From Polaromonas sp. CG_9.7 (GTDB taxonomy: Bacteria; Pseudomonadota; Gammaproteobacteria; Burkholderiales; Burkholderiaceae_C): a DNA stretch of 64,000 nt. The stretch covers positions 140,608-204,607 of the forward strand of contig NZ_JADOVG010000006.1 in the NCBI RefSeq assembly GCF_015752205.1, given 5' to 3'. Under the pieces are notes generated by a model. The model was not told where the DNA came from. It was given only the letters and a program-made list of their open reading frames with translations, and ran no database searches. Shown piece after piece: positions 43,827 to 52,712 of the stretch. The position numbers and the translations under genes were made by a program. Within the stretch, counting starts at the first letter, position 1. Every line of letters begins with the position of its first letter.

Positions 43827-45329
43827 ATGAAACACCTCAAGCAGATGGGCGTAAAGCCCCCCGTATTGTTTTTTCAACGCCCGGCGAGCGGTTTTACAGG
43901 GCTGCTGCTGTCGGCTGCCCTGACCGCCGGCCTGGGTCAGGCAGCTTTTGCCCAGGCGCCCGCGACAGTCGAGCAGTTCACGCTGGCCAACGGCCTGACG
44001 GTCATCGTCAAGCCCGACCACCGCGCGCCGACGGTGGCGCATATGCTCTGGGTGCGGGTGGGTGCCATGGACGAGGTTGACGGCACGTCAGGCGTCGCCC
44101 ACGCGCTCGAACACATGATGTTCAAGGGCACACCCAAGGTCAAGGCGGGCGAGTTTTCCAGGCGCGTGGCGGCCCTGGGCGGTCAGGAGAATGCCTTTAC
44201 CAGCAGCGACAGCACTGGCTACTACCAGCAAATTCCGGCGGCGAAGCTTGAAGATGTGATGCGTCTGGAGTCCGACCGTTTTGGCCACAGCCAGTGGCCT
44301 GACGAAGAATTCAAGCGCGAGATCGAGGTGGTGAAGGAAGAGCGCCGCATGCGCACCGAGGAGTCGCCACACGCGATGCTCCATGAACAGGCCAGCGCCA
44401 TCACCTTTCTGGCGTCTCCATACCGCCGCCCCATCGTCGGCTGGATGAGCGACCTGGTCGCCATGACGCCGGACGATGTACGCAGCTTCTACCAGCGCTG
44501 GTATGTTCCGGCCAACGCGGCGCTGGTGGTGGCCGGCGATGTCAACGTGGCGCAGGTCAGGAAACTGGCCGAAAAATACTATGGTGCCATTCCTGCGCGT
44601 CCCGTGCCCGTGCGCAAGCCGCGCACCGAGCCCGAGCAGGCGGGCATGCGCCGCATCGATCTCAAGGCGCCCGCCAGCCAGGCCTATGTGAGCATGGCGT
44701 TCAAGGTGCCCAAGGTGCAGCCGGCCGATCTGGCCGTTGCGGTGGGTGCCGCATCGCCCACCGCCGCCGCCAGCCGCGAGGCGCTGGCGCTGACGGTGCT
44801 GTCGGCCGTGCTGGACGGCTACAGCGGCGCACGGCTGGAGCGCGCGCTGGTGCAGGGACGGGGCCAGCAAGACGGCCGCGTGGCCGACAGCGCCGGCGCT
44901 TCCAGCGGCCTGATTGGCCGGGGGCCGCAGCTGTTCACATTGAACGGCGTGCCCGCCGATGGCAAAACCACGCAGCAAGTGGCCGACGCCCTGCGCCAGC
45001 AGGTCGCCGTGGTGGCGCGTGACGGCGTGAGTGAGGCCGAACTCCAGCGCGTCAAGACGCAGTGGGTGGCCAGCGAGACCTACAAGCTCGACTCGGTGTT
45101 CAGCCAGGCGCGAGAACTGGGCTCCAACTGGGTCCAGGGCCTGCCGCTCGACGCTGGCACGCGCCTGATTGCCCAGCTGCGCACGGTGACGTCTGCCGAA
45201 GTGCAGGCCGTGGCCGGCAAGTACTTTGGCGACGACCAGATGACCGTGTCCACCTTGTTGCCCCAGCCGCTGGCGTCCAAGCCCAAGCCGCGCCCTGCCA
45301 ACGCGGCGGCCAGTGCCGAGATGCGTTGA
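43827..45329 (+). CDS. M16 zinc peptidase, catalytic subunit
   Basis: The 500-residue periplasmic M16B peptidase has a signal peptide (about residues 1-42, ending AAFA-QA) and the inverted zinc motif HALEH (His92 and His96, with Glu95). The third ligand is the Glu in the EIEVVKEERRM region. It pairs with the next gene, which encodes a related protein without the zinc site, as in mitochondrial processing peptidase. It probably degrades peptides in the periplasm. It is next to ftsY, as in other Burkholderiales. Confidence 0.9.
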   Translation: MKHLKQMGVKPPVLFFQRPASGFTGLLLSAALTAGLGQAAFAQAPATVEQFTLANGLTVIVKPDHRAPTVAHMLWVRVGAMDEVDGTSGVAHALEHMMFKGTPKVKAGEFSRRVAALGGQENAFTSSDSTGYYQQIPAAKLEDVMRLESDRFGHSQWPDEEFKREIEVVKEERRMRTEESPHAMLHEQASAITFLASPYRRPIVGWMSDLVAMTPDDVRSFYQRWYVPANAALVVAGDVNVAQVRKLAEKYYGAIPARPVPVRKPRTEPEQAGMRRIDLKAPASQAYVSMAFKVPKVQPADLAVAVGAASPTAAASREALALTVLSAVLDGYSGARLERALVQGRGQQDGRVADSAGASSGLIGRGPQLFTLNGVPADGKTTQQVADALRQQVAVVARDGVSEAELQRVKTQWVASETYKLDSVFSQARELGSNWVQGLPLDAGTRLIAQLRTVTSAEVQAVAGKYFGDDQMTVSTLLPQPLASKPKPRPANAAASAEMR

Positions 45330-45358
45330 ACGGTTTCCTGAATCGAAAGAATATCTTT

Positions 45359-46714
45359 ATGACGATTGCTACTAAAAAAATAGCTGCTTGTGCAATGGCA
45401 GTATGCGCAACAGGCCTTTTTGTTCATAATTCTGCACAGGCGGCGATTCCTGTCCAGCATTGGACGCAGGCCAGCGGCGCGCAGGTCTATCTGGTGGAAA
45501 GCCCGGCCATTGCGATGGTCGACGTGCAGCTTGACTTTGACGCCGGCAGCCGTCGCGACCCTCCCGGCCAGGCCGGACTGGCGAGCTTGACCGCAAACAT
45601 GCTGGAAAAAGGCGTGCGCGAAAAAGACGGCGCTCCGGCGCTGGATGAAAACGCCCTGGGCGAGGCCTGGGCCGATCTGGGTGCTAACTTTGGCGCCGGT
45701 GCTTCGGCCGACCGCATGAGCTTTTCACTGCGCTCGCTGACCGACCCGGCCCTGCTTGACCAGGCCGTGGCGCTGGCAGCGCGCCAGATTGCCGAGCCGG
45801 CCTATCCCGATGCGGTCTGGCAACGCGAACGCCAGCGCCTGGATGCCGCGCTCAAGGAGTCCTACACCCGTCCGGCCAGCGTTGTGGGCCGGGCCTACGC
45901 CAAGGCGGTGTATGGCAACCATCCGTATGGCTATGAAATGACCGAGGCGACGCTGGCGAACATCAGCGTTGCAGATTTGCAGGCCGCGCATGCCGTCGGC
46001 GTGGTCGCCTGCCGCGCCCGCGTCAGCCTGGTGGGTGCCGTGACCCGGGCGCAGGCCGATGCCATGGCGGCGCGCTTGCTGTCACGCTTGCCTTCGGTGT
46101 CCTGCGCCAGCCTGCCGCCGTTGCCGGCCGTGCCCGACGTGGCGCCACTCGCGCAAGCAGAAAACATCACCATTCCCTTTGATTCGGCGCAGGCGCAGGT
46201 GCTGATCGGTCAGCCCGGTTTCAAGCGTGCCGACCTTGATTACTTCCCGATGACGGTCGGCAACTATATTCTGGGCGGCGGCGGTTTCGTCTCGCGCCTG
46301 ACCAACGAAGTGCGCGAAAAACGCGGCTTGACCTATGGCATTTCCAGCGCATTCTCGCCCGGCCTGCATGCCGGCAGCTTCACCGTCGGCCTGCAGACCC
46401 GGCCCGACCAGGCGGCGCAGGCGGTCCAGATCGCGCGCCAGGTGGTAGGTGATTTTGTCGCCAGCGGCCCGACCGAGGCCGAACTGAAGGCGGCCAAGGA
46501 CAATCTGGTGGGCGGCTTTGCGCTGCGCATTGACAGCAACCGCAAGCTGCTGGCCAACCTGGCCGGCATTGCCTGGAACGACTTGCCGCTCGACTACCTC
46601 GACACCTGGACGCAGCAGGTCGAAAAAGTCAGCGTGGCCGATATCAAGGCGGCTTTTGCGCGCAAAGTCCAGCCCGACAAAATGGTGACTGTTATTCTCG
46701 GAGCCGCAAAATGA
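45359..46714 (+). CDS. M16 peptidase-like protein, non-catalytic partner
   Basis: The 451-residue protein is similar to the preceding gene but lacks HxxEH; the corresponding segment reads GLASLTANMLEKG. It keeps the substrate-binding signature REKRGLTYGISSAF. It probably forms the non-catalytic subunit of a two-part peptidase. Its signal peptide (MTIATKKIAACAMAVCATGL, ending SAQA-A) is encoded by a dispersed repeat (45366-45422). The ATG at 45359 is the only start that gives a signal peptide. The stop overlaps rsmD by 4 bases. Confidence 0.87.
   Translation: MTIATKKIAACAMAVCATGLFVHNSAQAAIPVQHWTQASGAQVYLVESPAIAMVDVQLDFDAGSRRDPPGQAGLASLTANMLEKGVREKDGAPALDENALGEAWADLGANFGAGASADRMSFSLRSLTDPALLDQAVALAARQIAEPAYPDAVWQRERQRLDAALKESYTRPASVVGRAYAKAVYGNHPYGYEMTEATLANISVADLQAAHAVGVVACRARVSLVGAVTRAQADAMAARLLSRLPSVSCASLPPLPAVPDVAPLAQAENITIPFDSAQAQVLIGQPGFKRADLDYFPMTVGNYILGGGGFVSRLTNEVREKRGLTYGISSAFSPGLHAGSFTVGLQTRPDQAAQAVQIARQVVGDFVASGPTEAELKAAKDNLVGGFALRIDSNRKLLANLAGIAWNDLPLDYLDTWTQQVEKVSVADIKAAFARKVQPDKMVTVILGAAK
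45366..45422 (+). repeat. Dispersed short repeat, copy 6 (encodes a signal peptide)
   Basis: The sequence starts GCTACTAAAAAAATAGCTGC, continues TTGTGCAATGGCAGTATGCG and ends CAACAGGCCTTTTTG. It is the best-preserved copy and lies in codons 3-22 of the M16-like gene, in the frame that reads A-T-K-K-I-A-A-C-A. Confidence 0.8.
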
Positions 46715-47385
46715 AATACACACCCAAACCCATCGCCCCCGAGCCCGCCGCCAAGCCTTCGGCCAAGGCCCACACCGTCAAGCCCAAGGGCACGGCCCAC
46801 CTCAAGCCGTCCGGCGAAATCCGCATCATTGGCGGACAGTATCGGCGCACCAAACTCACCGTGCCGAACCATCCCGGCCTGCGTCCCACGCCCGACCGCG
46901 TGCGGGAAACGCTGTTTAACTGGCTGGGCCAGGACCTGACCGGCTGGCGCTGCGCCGACGTGTTCGCCGGCACCGGCGTACTGGGCTTTGAAGCCGCCTC
47001 GCGCGGCGCGGCCGACGTGCTGCTGTGCGAGCAGGACCCCGGCCTGGTGGTGCAGCTCAAGGCGGTGCAGGCCAGGCTCAAGACCGACGCGGTGCGCATT
47101 GAGCGCGGCGACGGCTTGAGCGCGCTCAAGCGGCTGGACGCCGGCAGCATGCAGCTGGTGTTGATCGATCCGCCTTTCGACTCCAGCGTGTTCGAGTCGG
47201 CGCTCAAGGCCGCAGCCCAGGCGATCAGCCCGACCGGCCTGGTGTACCTGGAGGCGCCCCGTGCCTGGCAGGACGACGAGCTGCTGCCGCTGGGGCTCAA
47301 GGTCCACCGAAGCGCCAAGGCCGGTGCTGTGCATTTTCATTTGCTGGTCAAAAGCGATCTGCCGGCCGAGCCCGTGCCGGGCTGA
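46711..47385 (+). CDS. rsmD: 16S rRNA (guanine(966)-N2)-methyltransferase
   Basis: RsmD methylates G966 of 16S rRNA on the assembled 30S subunit. The 224-residue protein has the SAM motif I in CADVFAGTGVLGFEAASRGA and the catalytic motif IV DPPF in LVLIDPPFDSSVFE. RIIGGQYRRTKLTVP and RPTPDRVRETLFNWLG are family signatures. An N-terminal extension of about 30 residues is Lys/Ala/Pro-rich. The start overlaps the preceding stop by 4 bases; coaD follows after 99 bp. Confidence 0.95.
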   Translation: MKYTPKPIAPEPAAKPSAKAHTVKPKGTAHLKPSGEIRIIGGQYRRTKLTVPNHPGLRPTPDRVRETLFNWLGQDLTGWRCADVFAGTGVLGFEAASRGAADVLLCEQDPGLVVQLKAVQARLKTDAVRIERGDGLSALKRLDAGSMQLVLIDPPFDSSVFESALKAAAQAISPTGLVYLEAPRAWQDDELLPLGLKVHRSAKAGAVHFHLLVKSDLPAEPVPG

Positions 47386-47484
47386 GCCGGGTCGGGTGCA
47401 AGCGCCTCAAGCGTCCGCATGGGCTGCAGGGTTGCACCCGGTGCCGGGGTGGCCCAGGCGCGGGGCAAGGGCATAATTCGGCCC

Positions 47485-48256
<772 letters not shown>

Positions 48257-48280
48257 GGCCGCTGGTGCTGCATTTTATGC

Positions 48281-48340
48281 ATCAAATAGGCACTTTGCGC
48301 ACATTCAGTAAGCTCAAGAAGCTATCAAAATAATAGTAAT
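48281..48340 (-). repeat. Dispersed short repeat, copy 7
   Basis: On the minus strand: ATTACTATTATTTTGATAGC, then TTCTTGAGC, TACTGAATGTGCGCAAAG and GCCTATTTGAT. It lies between the ferredoxin gene and the pth stop codon (whose first base on the genomic strand is 48340). Confidence 0.7.
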
Positions 48341-48999
48341 CATGACGTCGGCTTTGATACGTTTGCAGCAGTGTCGCTGGCCGCACCCTCCGGCAGCGTC
48401 GTCATCCTGGGCGGTTTCGGGCGCGGCGGCTGGCTGGTATGAATCAGCATCGTGGCCTTTTCCATTTCGCCCCTGAGCAGGTCGGGAACGGCTTTGAGGC
48501 TGCGCACGATGCAGTCCTCGATGGCCACGCGGTGTTCCTGCGAAGGCTTTTTCAGCACCCAGTTGATGACTTCAGCCTTCACGCCCGGGTGTCCCACGCC
48601 GATGCGCAGGCGCCAGTAATCGGCCGAACCCAGTTGTGCATGAATGTCGCGCAGGCCGTTGTGCCCGGCATGGCTGCCGCCAAACTTGAGCTTGACCTGG
48701 CCGGGAACGATGTCGAGTTCGTCATGCGCGACCAGCACCTCGCCGGGCAAGACCTTGAAAAATCGCGCCAATGCCGCCACTGACTTGCCCGACAGGTTCA
48801 TGAAGGTCAGTGGCTTGAGCAGCCAGACGGTCTGGCCATTGACCGTGGTGCGTGCAACCTGGCCGTGGTAGTTTTTGTCGAGGCCGAGTGGCGCCTTCAG
48901 TTCTTGCGAGAGCGCGTCGATCCACCAGAAGCCGGCGTTGTGGCGCGTCGCTTCGTAATCCGGGCCTGGGTTGCCCAAGCCGACAAACAACTTGATCAT
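48340..48999 (-). CDS. pth: Peptidyl-tRNA hydrolase
   Basis: Pth cleaves peptidyl-tRNA released from stalled ribosomes and recycles the tRNA. The 219-residue protein has the catalytic Asn10 and His20 in [20 protein letters not shown], and [21 protein letters not shown]-terminal tail of about 25 residues ([20 protein letters not shown]) is extra compared with E. coli Pth. The ATG at 48997-48999 is correct; the longer frame contains unrelated codons. It follows rplY on the minus strand. Confidence 0.95.
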   Translation of the reverse strand: MIKLFVGLGNPGPDYEATRHNAGFWWIDALSQELKAPLGLDKNYHGQVARTTVNGQTVWLLKPLTFMNLSGKSVAALARFFKVLPGEVLVAHDELDIVPGQVKLKFGGSHAGHNGLRDIHAQLGSADYWRLRIGVGHPGVKAEVINWVLKKPSQEHRVAIEDCIVRSLKAVPDLLRGEMEKATMLIHTSQPPRPKPPRMTTLPEGAASDTAANVSKPTS

Positions 49000-49055
49000 G
49001 GGGTATGCAATAAAGAAAGGGGAGGGCGGTACAGCGTAGCAGAAGCACCCGCGCA

Positions 49056-49091
49056 TAAAAAAAGCCCTTAGCCTTGTGAAAGGGTAAGGGC
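49056..49091 (-). terminator. Rho-independent terminator of rplY
   Basis: On the minus strand GCCCTTA (49085-49091) pairs with TAAGGGC (49064-49070), followed by a T run. It is about 50 bases past the rplY stop and before pth. Confidence 0.8.
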
Positions 49092-49139
49092 CACTTTCCT
49101 GGGCACAGCCTTTTTCAGGCTGATGCCGCAAGCCGGGAA

Positions 49140-49796
49140 TTACTTCTTGGCTGCAGGTTTTGCTGCAGGCTTGCCGCCCTTTGCGCCAGGCTTGGCTTTT
49201 GGATCCACAGCCTCGACAGGTGCGGCTTCGACTTCTTCGACAATCGGCGTCACCGAGACCATGACAGGGTTGACCTGGCCTTTGGCAACAGCTTTCACAC
49301 CCTTTGGCAGCGAAACGTCCTTGACGCGCAGCGAACTGCTCTTGGTCAGTGCGCTCAGGTCAACGGCGATGAATTCAGGAATGTCGGCCGGGAAGCAGGA
49401 AACAGTCATTTCGGTCAACACATGGTTGACGATGCAGTTTTCCGTTTTGACGGCTGGGGATTCTTCTTCGCCGCTGTAATGCACGGGTACTTTGACGGTC
49501 ATGCGGGTGCGGGCTTCAACGCGCTGGAAGTCGATGTGCTGGACTTGCTGCTTGTACGGGTGCATTTGCAGGTCACGCAGCAGAACCTTGTGTTCCGTGC
49601 CGGCCAGTTCCATCTCAAGAATGGCGCCGTGGAAAGCTTCCTTCTTGATGGCGTGCCATAAGGCGTTGTGATCGATTTCGATCAGGATCGGCTCGGCGGT
49701 TCCGCCATAAACAATACCGGGCGTGCGGCCGGTGATGCGGAGACGGCGGCTCGCACCCGTGCCCTGCTTTGCGCGCTCAAAAGCGACGAATTTCAT
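49140..49796 (-). CDS. rplY: 50S ribosomal protein L25 (general stress protein Ctc type)
   Basis: L25 binds 5S rRNA. At 218 residues it is the long, two-domain CTC form, not the 94-residue E. coli form. The N-terminal domain has [19 protein letters not shown] and [19 protein letters not shown]. The C-terminal TL5-type domain has [19 protein letters not shown]. The tail is rich in Ala, Lys and Pro ([18 protein letters not shown]). The gene follows prs on the same strand, a classical proteobacterial pair. Confidence 0.96.
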   Translation of the reverse strand: MKFVAFERAKQGTGASRRLRITGRTPGIVYGGTAEPILIEIDHNALWHAIKKEAFHGAILEMELAGTEHKVLLRDLQMHPYKQQVQHIDFQRVEARTRMTVKVPVHYSGEEESPAVKTENCIVNHVLTEMTVSCFPADIPEFIAVDLSALTKSSSLRVKDVSLPKGVKAVAKGQVNPVMVSVTPIVEEVEAAPVEAVDPKAKPGAKGGKPAAKPAAKK

Positions 49797-49905
49797 AATC
49801 TTCTCCAAAATGGGCGGACCGCGACCAGTCTCACCCTGACTTCAAAAGACTGCTCAAATTTCAAGCCTCGAAAGGTTCTGTGGCTGAGCAGCCGGCTTTT
49901 TTGCT

Positions 49906-50880
49906 TCAGATCAGATCAGGCTGGTCTTGATCCGAGAACAAACTCATGACGGACTCTCCCTTGGCGATGCGCTGCATGGTTTCAGCAATCAGCGGCGCCA
50001 CGGAGAGCTGGCGAATTTTTTTGCAGGCCAACGCGTTGGCGTTTAGCGGAATGGTGTTGGTGACCACGACTTCATCGAGTGCATCGCCCTCCGTGATGCG
50101 CTGAATGGCCGGTCCCGAGAAGATCGGGTGGGTGCAATAGGCATAGACTTTCTTGGCACCGCGCTCTTTCAGCACCTCGGCCGCTTTCACCAGGGTGCCG
50201 GCGGTGTCGATCATGTCGTCCATGATCACGCAGTTGCGGCCTTCAATGTCGCCGATCACGTGCATGACTTCGGACACATTGGCCTTGGGGCGGCGCTTGT
50301 CGATAATCGCCATATCGCAACCGAGTTGCTTGGCCAGGGCACGGGCACGCACCACGCCGCCAACGTCGGGCGACACGACCATCAGGTCGGTGTAGTTTTT
50401 CTGCCGCAGATCACCCAGCAGCACGGGCGAAGCATAGATGTTGTCCACCGGAATATCGAAGAACCCCTGAATCTGGTCGGCATGCAAGTCCATGGTCAGG
50501 ACGCGGGTGACGCCAACAGCCTGCAGCATGTTGGCCACCACCTTGGCGGTGATGGGAACGCGCGCCGAACGCGGACGGCGGTCTTGCCGGGCATAGCCAA
50601 AATAAGGGATCACGGCGGCGATCTGGTCAGCCGATGAGCGCTTGAGCGCGTCCACCATGATGAGCAGTTCCATCAGGTTGTCATTGGTCGGCGAGCAGGT
50701 CGACTGCACCACGAACACGTCGCGGGCACGGACATTTTGCTGAATTTCGACAGTGACTTCGCCATCTGAAAATCGTCCCACATGGGCGGTGCCCAGTGAA
50801 ATGCCCAGGTTATGGGCAATTTCTGCGGCCAGGTCAGGATTGGCATTGCCGGTGAAAACCATGAAGTCGGGGTGATGCAT
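49906..50880 (-). CDS. prs: Ribose-phosphate pyrophosphokinase (PRPP synthetase)
   Basis: Prs makes phosphoribosyl pyrophosphate from ribose 5-phosphate and ATP for nucleotide, His, Trp and NAD synthesis. The 324-residue protein has [61 protein letters not shown] and the PRPP loop [20 protein letters not shown]. It lies downstream of tRNA-Gln and ispE on the same strand, in the conserved ispE-prs order. Confidence 0.97.
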   Translation of the reverse strand: MHHPDFMVFTGNANPDLAAEIAHNLGISLGTAHVGRFSDGEVTVEIQQNVRARDVFVVQSTCSPTNDNLMELLIMVDALKRSSADQIAAVIPYFGYARQDRRPRSARVPITAKVVANMLQAVGVTRVLTMDLHADQIQGFFDIPVDNIYASPVLLGDLRQKNYTDLMVVSPDVGGVVRARALAKQLGCDMAIIDKRRPKANVSEVMHVIGDIEGRNCVIMDDMIDTAGTLVKAAEVLKERGAKKVYAYCTHPIFSGPAIQRITEGDALDEVVVTNTIPLNANALACKKIRQLSVAPLIAETMQRIAKGESVMSLFSDQDQPDLI

Positions 50881-50995
50881 TTGCGTATGAAGTCCGGCTG
50901 CGGACGGACTTGAAAGTGGAGTGAACTATTTATCGAAGCAAAATACGCACTGAAAGCAATGTGCAACGCGGACTTGGCAGTGAGTTGCGTTGCAG

Positions 50996-51090
50996 TCTTT
51001 CTAAACACACAGACCCGCCACTTGCGGGTCTGGAAGCGCTGCAACCATGCAGCGCCTGGATCAACTCAGACCTGCAACTGGCAGGTCTGG
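50996..51090 (-). other. Three consecutive hairpins between tRNA-Gln and prs
   Basis: Three inverted repeats follow each other: AGACCCGC-CACTT-GCGGGTCT (about 51010-51030), GCGCTGCA-ACCA-TGCAGCGC (51036-51055) and CAGACCTGC-AACTG-GCAGGTCTG (51068-51090). On the minus strand they lie between tRNA-Gln and prs. The first and third share the AGACC/GGTCT outer pairs. They may act as a terminator or processing site for the tRNA transcript. Confidence 0.6.
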
Positions 51091-51095
51091 AAATT

Positions 51096-51172
51096 TGGCA
51101 GGGGTGGAAGGATTCGAACCTGCGAATGCTGGAATCAAAATCCAGTGCCTTAACCAACTTGGCGACACCCCT
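51096..51172 (-). tRNA. tRNA-Gln (anticodon TTG)
   Basis: The reverse complement begins AGGGGTGTCGCCAAGTTGG and ends CACCCCTGCCA. The acceptor stem AGGGGTG/CACCCCT pairs fully. The anticodon stem CTGGA/TCCAG encloses TTTTGAT with anticodon TTG. The T arm has GGTTCGAATCC. CCA is encoded. Length is 77 nt. Confidence 0.95.
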
Positions 51173-51247
51173 ACACAGGACAGTTGTTGTTGCCAACAAC
51201 CGACCTATAACCGTTGCTTGCGAGTCGCATTCCAGAAAGCCGGTAGT

Positions 51248-52141
51248 TTACCAACTCGCCAGAGGATGCATCTCCAGATTTTTGCACTTGCGAACCAGCC
51301 AGCCGCCAGGGGCATCTAACAAGTCAGTCTCTTCAAAAATCTGTGCAAATACAGCACTTCCCGAGCCGGTCATGCGTCCTGAAAGCTGCTGCGATTCTAA
51401 CCACTCAAGTGACTGGCCAATCTGCGGGCAAAGCTTTTGCGCTACCGGCTGCAAGTCGTTATGGCCAAAGTTAAAACCCTGTCCGTCAGCATATGCAGCA
51501 AAGCCTAGCATTGTAGCAGTCGCTGTGTCACGTTTCAGGCTTGAAGCCTTAAAAATTTCTGGCGTTGACACCCCCGCAGGTGTTTTAACCACCAAAAACC
51601 GCGCAGATGGCAAAGCAAGCGGCGTGATTTTCTCGCCAATTCCCTCGACCCAGGCATGGCCGCCCGAAAGGAAGAAAGGAACGTCTGCGCCCAATGAAAG
51701 CGCCAAAGTTTGTAGGTCTTTTTCGGGCAGACGAACGCCCCACAGCCGCTGCAGCGCGAGCAGGCAACTGGCCGCATCCGACGAACCGCCGCCCATGCCA
51801 GCTTGCGACGGAATATTTTTTTCCAAGCCTATATGAACGCCCAGCGATGTGCCGCAAGCTGCCTGCAAGGAGCGGGCGGCGCGCACAGCCAAATCTTCGT
51901 CTGGTAGTGCGTCGGATTCAGCGCCATGGTCGCTTTTCAGGTCAGTACGGCTGATCTTCCCGTCAGTGCGCAGTTCAAAATGCAGTGTGTCGCACCAGTC
52001 GATCAGCATGAAAACCGATTGCAGCAGATGGTAGCCGTCGGGCCGACGGCCGGTGATGTGCAGGAATAAATTGAGCTTGGCCGGCGCCGGCACGTCATAC
52101 AGGGCCTTAAGCGGTCGCGAGGAAAGTGGAAAACGCGTCAC
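51248..52141 (-). CDS. ispE: 4-diphosphocytidyl-2-C-methyl-D-erythritol kinase
   Basis: IspE phosphorylates the CDP-ME intermediate of the MEP isoprenoid pathway. The 297-residue GHMP kinase has the N-terminal DVPAPAKLNLFLHITGRRPD, the ATP-binding loop IPSQAGMGGGSSDAASCLLA and a C-terminal GSGSAVFA block (GRMTGSGSAVFAQIFEE). The start is a GTG at 52139-52141 with AAGG about 8 bases upstream; no ATG fits the conserved N-terminus. It follows lolB by 43 bases in the usual order. Confidence 0.93.
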   Translation of the reverse strand: MTRFPLSSRPLKALYDVPAPAKLNLFLHITGRRPDGYHLLQSVFMLIDWCDTLHFELRTDGKISRTDLKSDHGAESDALPDEDLAVRAARSLQAACGTSLGVHIGLEKNIPSQAGMGGGSSDAASCLLALQRLWGVRLPEKDLQTLALSLGADVPFFLSGGHAWVEGIGEKITPLALPSARFLVVKTPAGVSTPEIFKASSLKRDTATATMLGFAAYADGQGFNFGHNDLQPVAQKLCPQIGQSLEWLESQQLSGRMTGSGSAVFAQIFEETDLLDAPGGWLVRKCKNLEMHPLASW

Positions 52142-52184
52142 GCGGGAAACCTTCAGAACAGGGGTTGGGCAGTCAGGCGAGGTG

Positions 52185-52697
52185 CTATTGGTCGAGCACC
52201 ACACGAAGATCCGCCTGGGGCAGGGGCTGCATACGGGTGGCGGCGATGCGGCCTTCACTTTGCCTCGAAAGATCGGCTGACCAGCCACTGGCTGTGGCGT
52301 TGTCGCCCTGCAGCCAGGCGAACAGCGCAGCCAGTGGAACAGCTGCGCCCGTGGTCTGCGCCATGAGGGCATCGACCGAGTCAAAGCGCTGGATGTTGCT
52401 GTTGCCCGAATCCAGTTCGGCTTCCCCGGGTGCCCAGCGCAGCACGCCAAGCACATTGCCCAGCGGGCTGATCAGCGTCAGTTCACCGCGCTCGGACTTG
52501 CCCTTGAGTTCAAAGCCTGCAGAGAAATACTGCTCAGGCTCGCTTTTGATATTCAGGCTGATACGACCTGTCCAGAACTCGATTTTTGAGTAATTTAAGG
52601 CTGTGCCGCTTACTGGACGTGCGCAGCCAGCTATTAAAATGATAGCAAAAAGAAATCCGGGAAGAAGCAGGGCGCGCAGCCGGTGGGTAAAGTGCAA
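52185..52697 (-). CDS. lolB: Outer-membrane lipoprotein LolB
   Basis: LolB receives lipoproteins from LolA and inserts them in the outer membrane. The 170-residue protein has a lipoprotein signal with the lipobox L-I-A-G-C (Cys25). The mature part has FWTGRISLNIKSEPEQYFSA, FELKGKSERGELTLISPLGN and LDSGNSNIQRFDSVDALMAQ, typical of LolB. The codons for AIILIAGCARPVSGTALNY are a dispersed repeat (52590-52650), so the lipobox is made of repeat sequence. It lies between a TPR gene and ispE. Confidence 0.88.
   Translation of the reverse strand: MHFTHRLRALLLPGFLFAIILIAGCARPVSGTALNYSKIEFWTGRISLNIKSEPEQYFSAGFELKGKSERGELTLISPLGNVLGVLRWAPGEAELDSGNSNIQRFDSVDALMAQTTGAAVPLAALFAWLQGDNATASGWSADLSRQSEGRIAATRMQPLPQADLRVVLDQ
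52590..52650 (-). repeat. Dispersed short repeat, copy 8 (encodes the LolB lipobox)
   Basis: On the minus strand: GCTATCATTTTAATAGCTGG, then CTGCGCACGTCCAGTAAGCG, GCACAGCC and TTAAATTAC. It has the same orientation and frame as copy 6, so the family reads A-x-x-x-I-A-(G/A)-C-A when translated. Confidence 0.75.
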
Positions 52698-52712
52698 GGC
52701 GGATCCCTGTTT

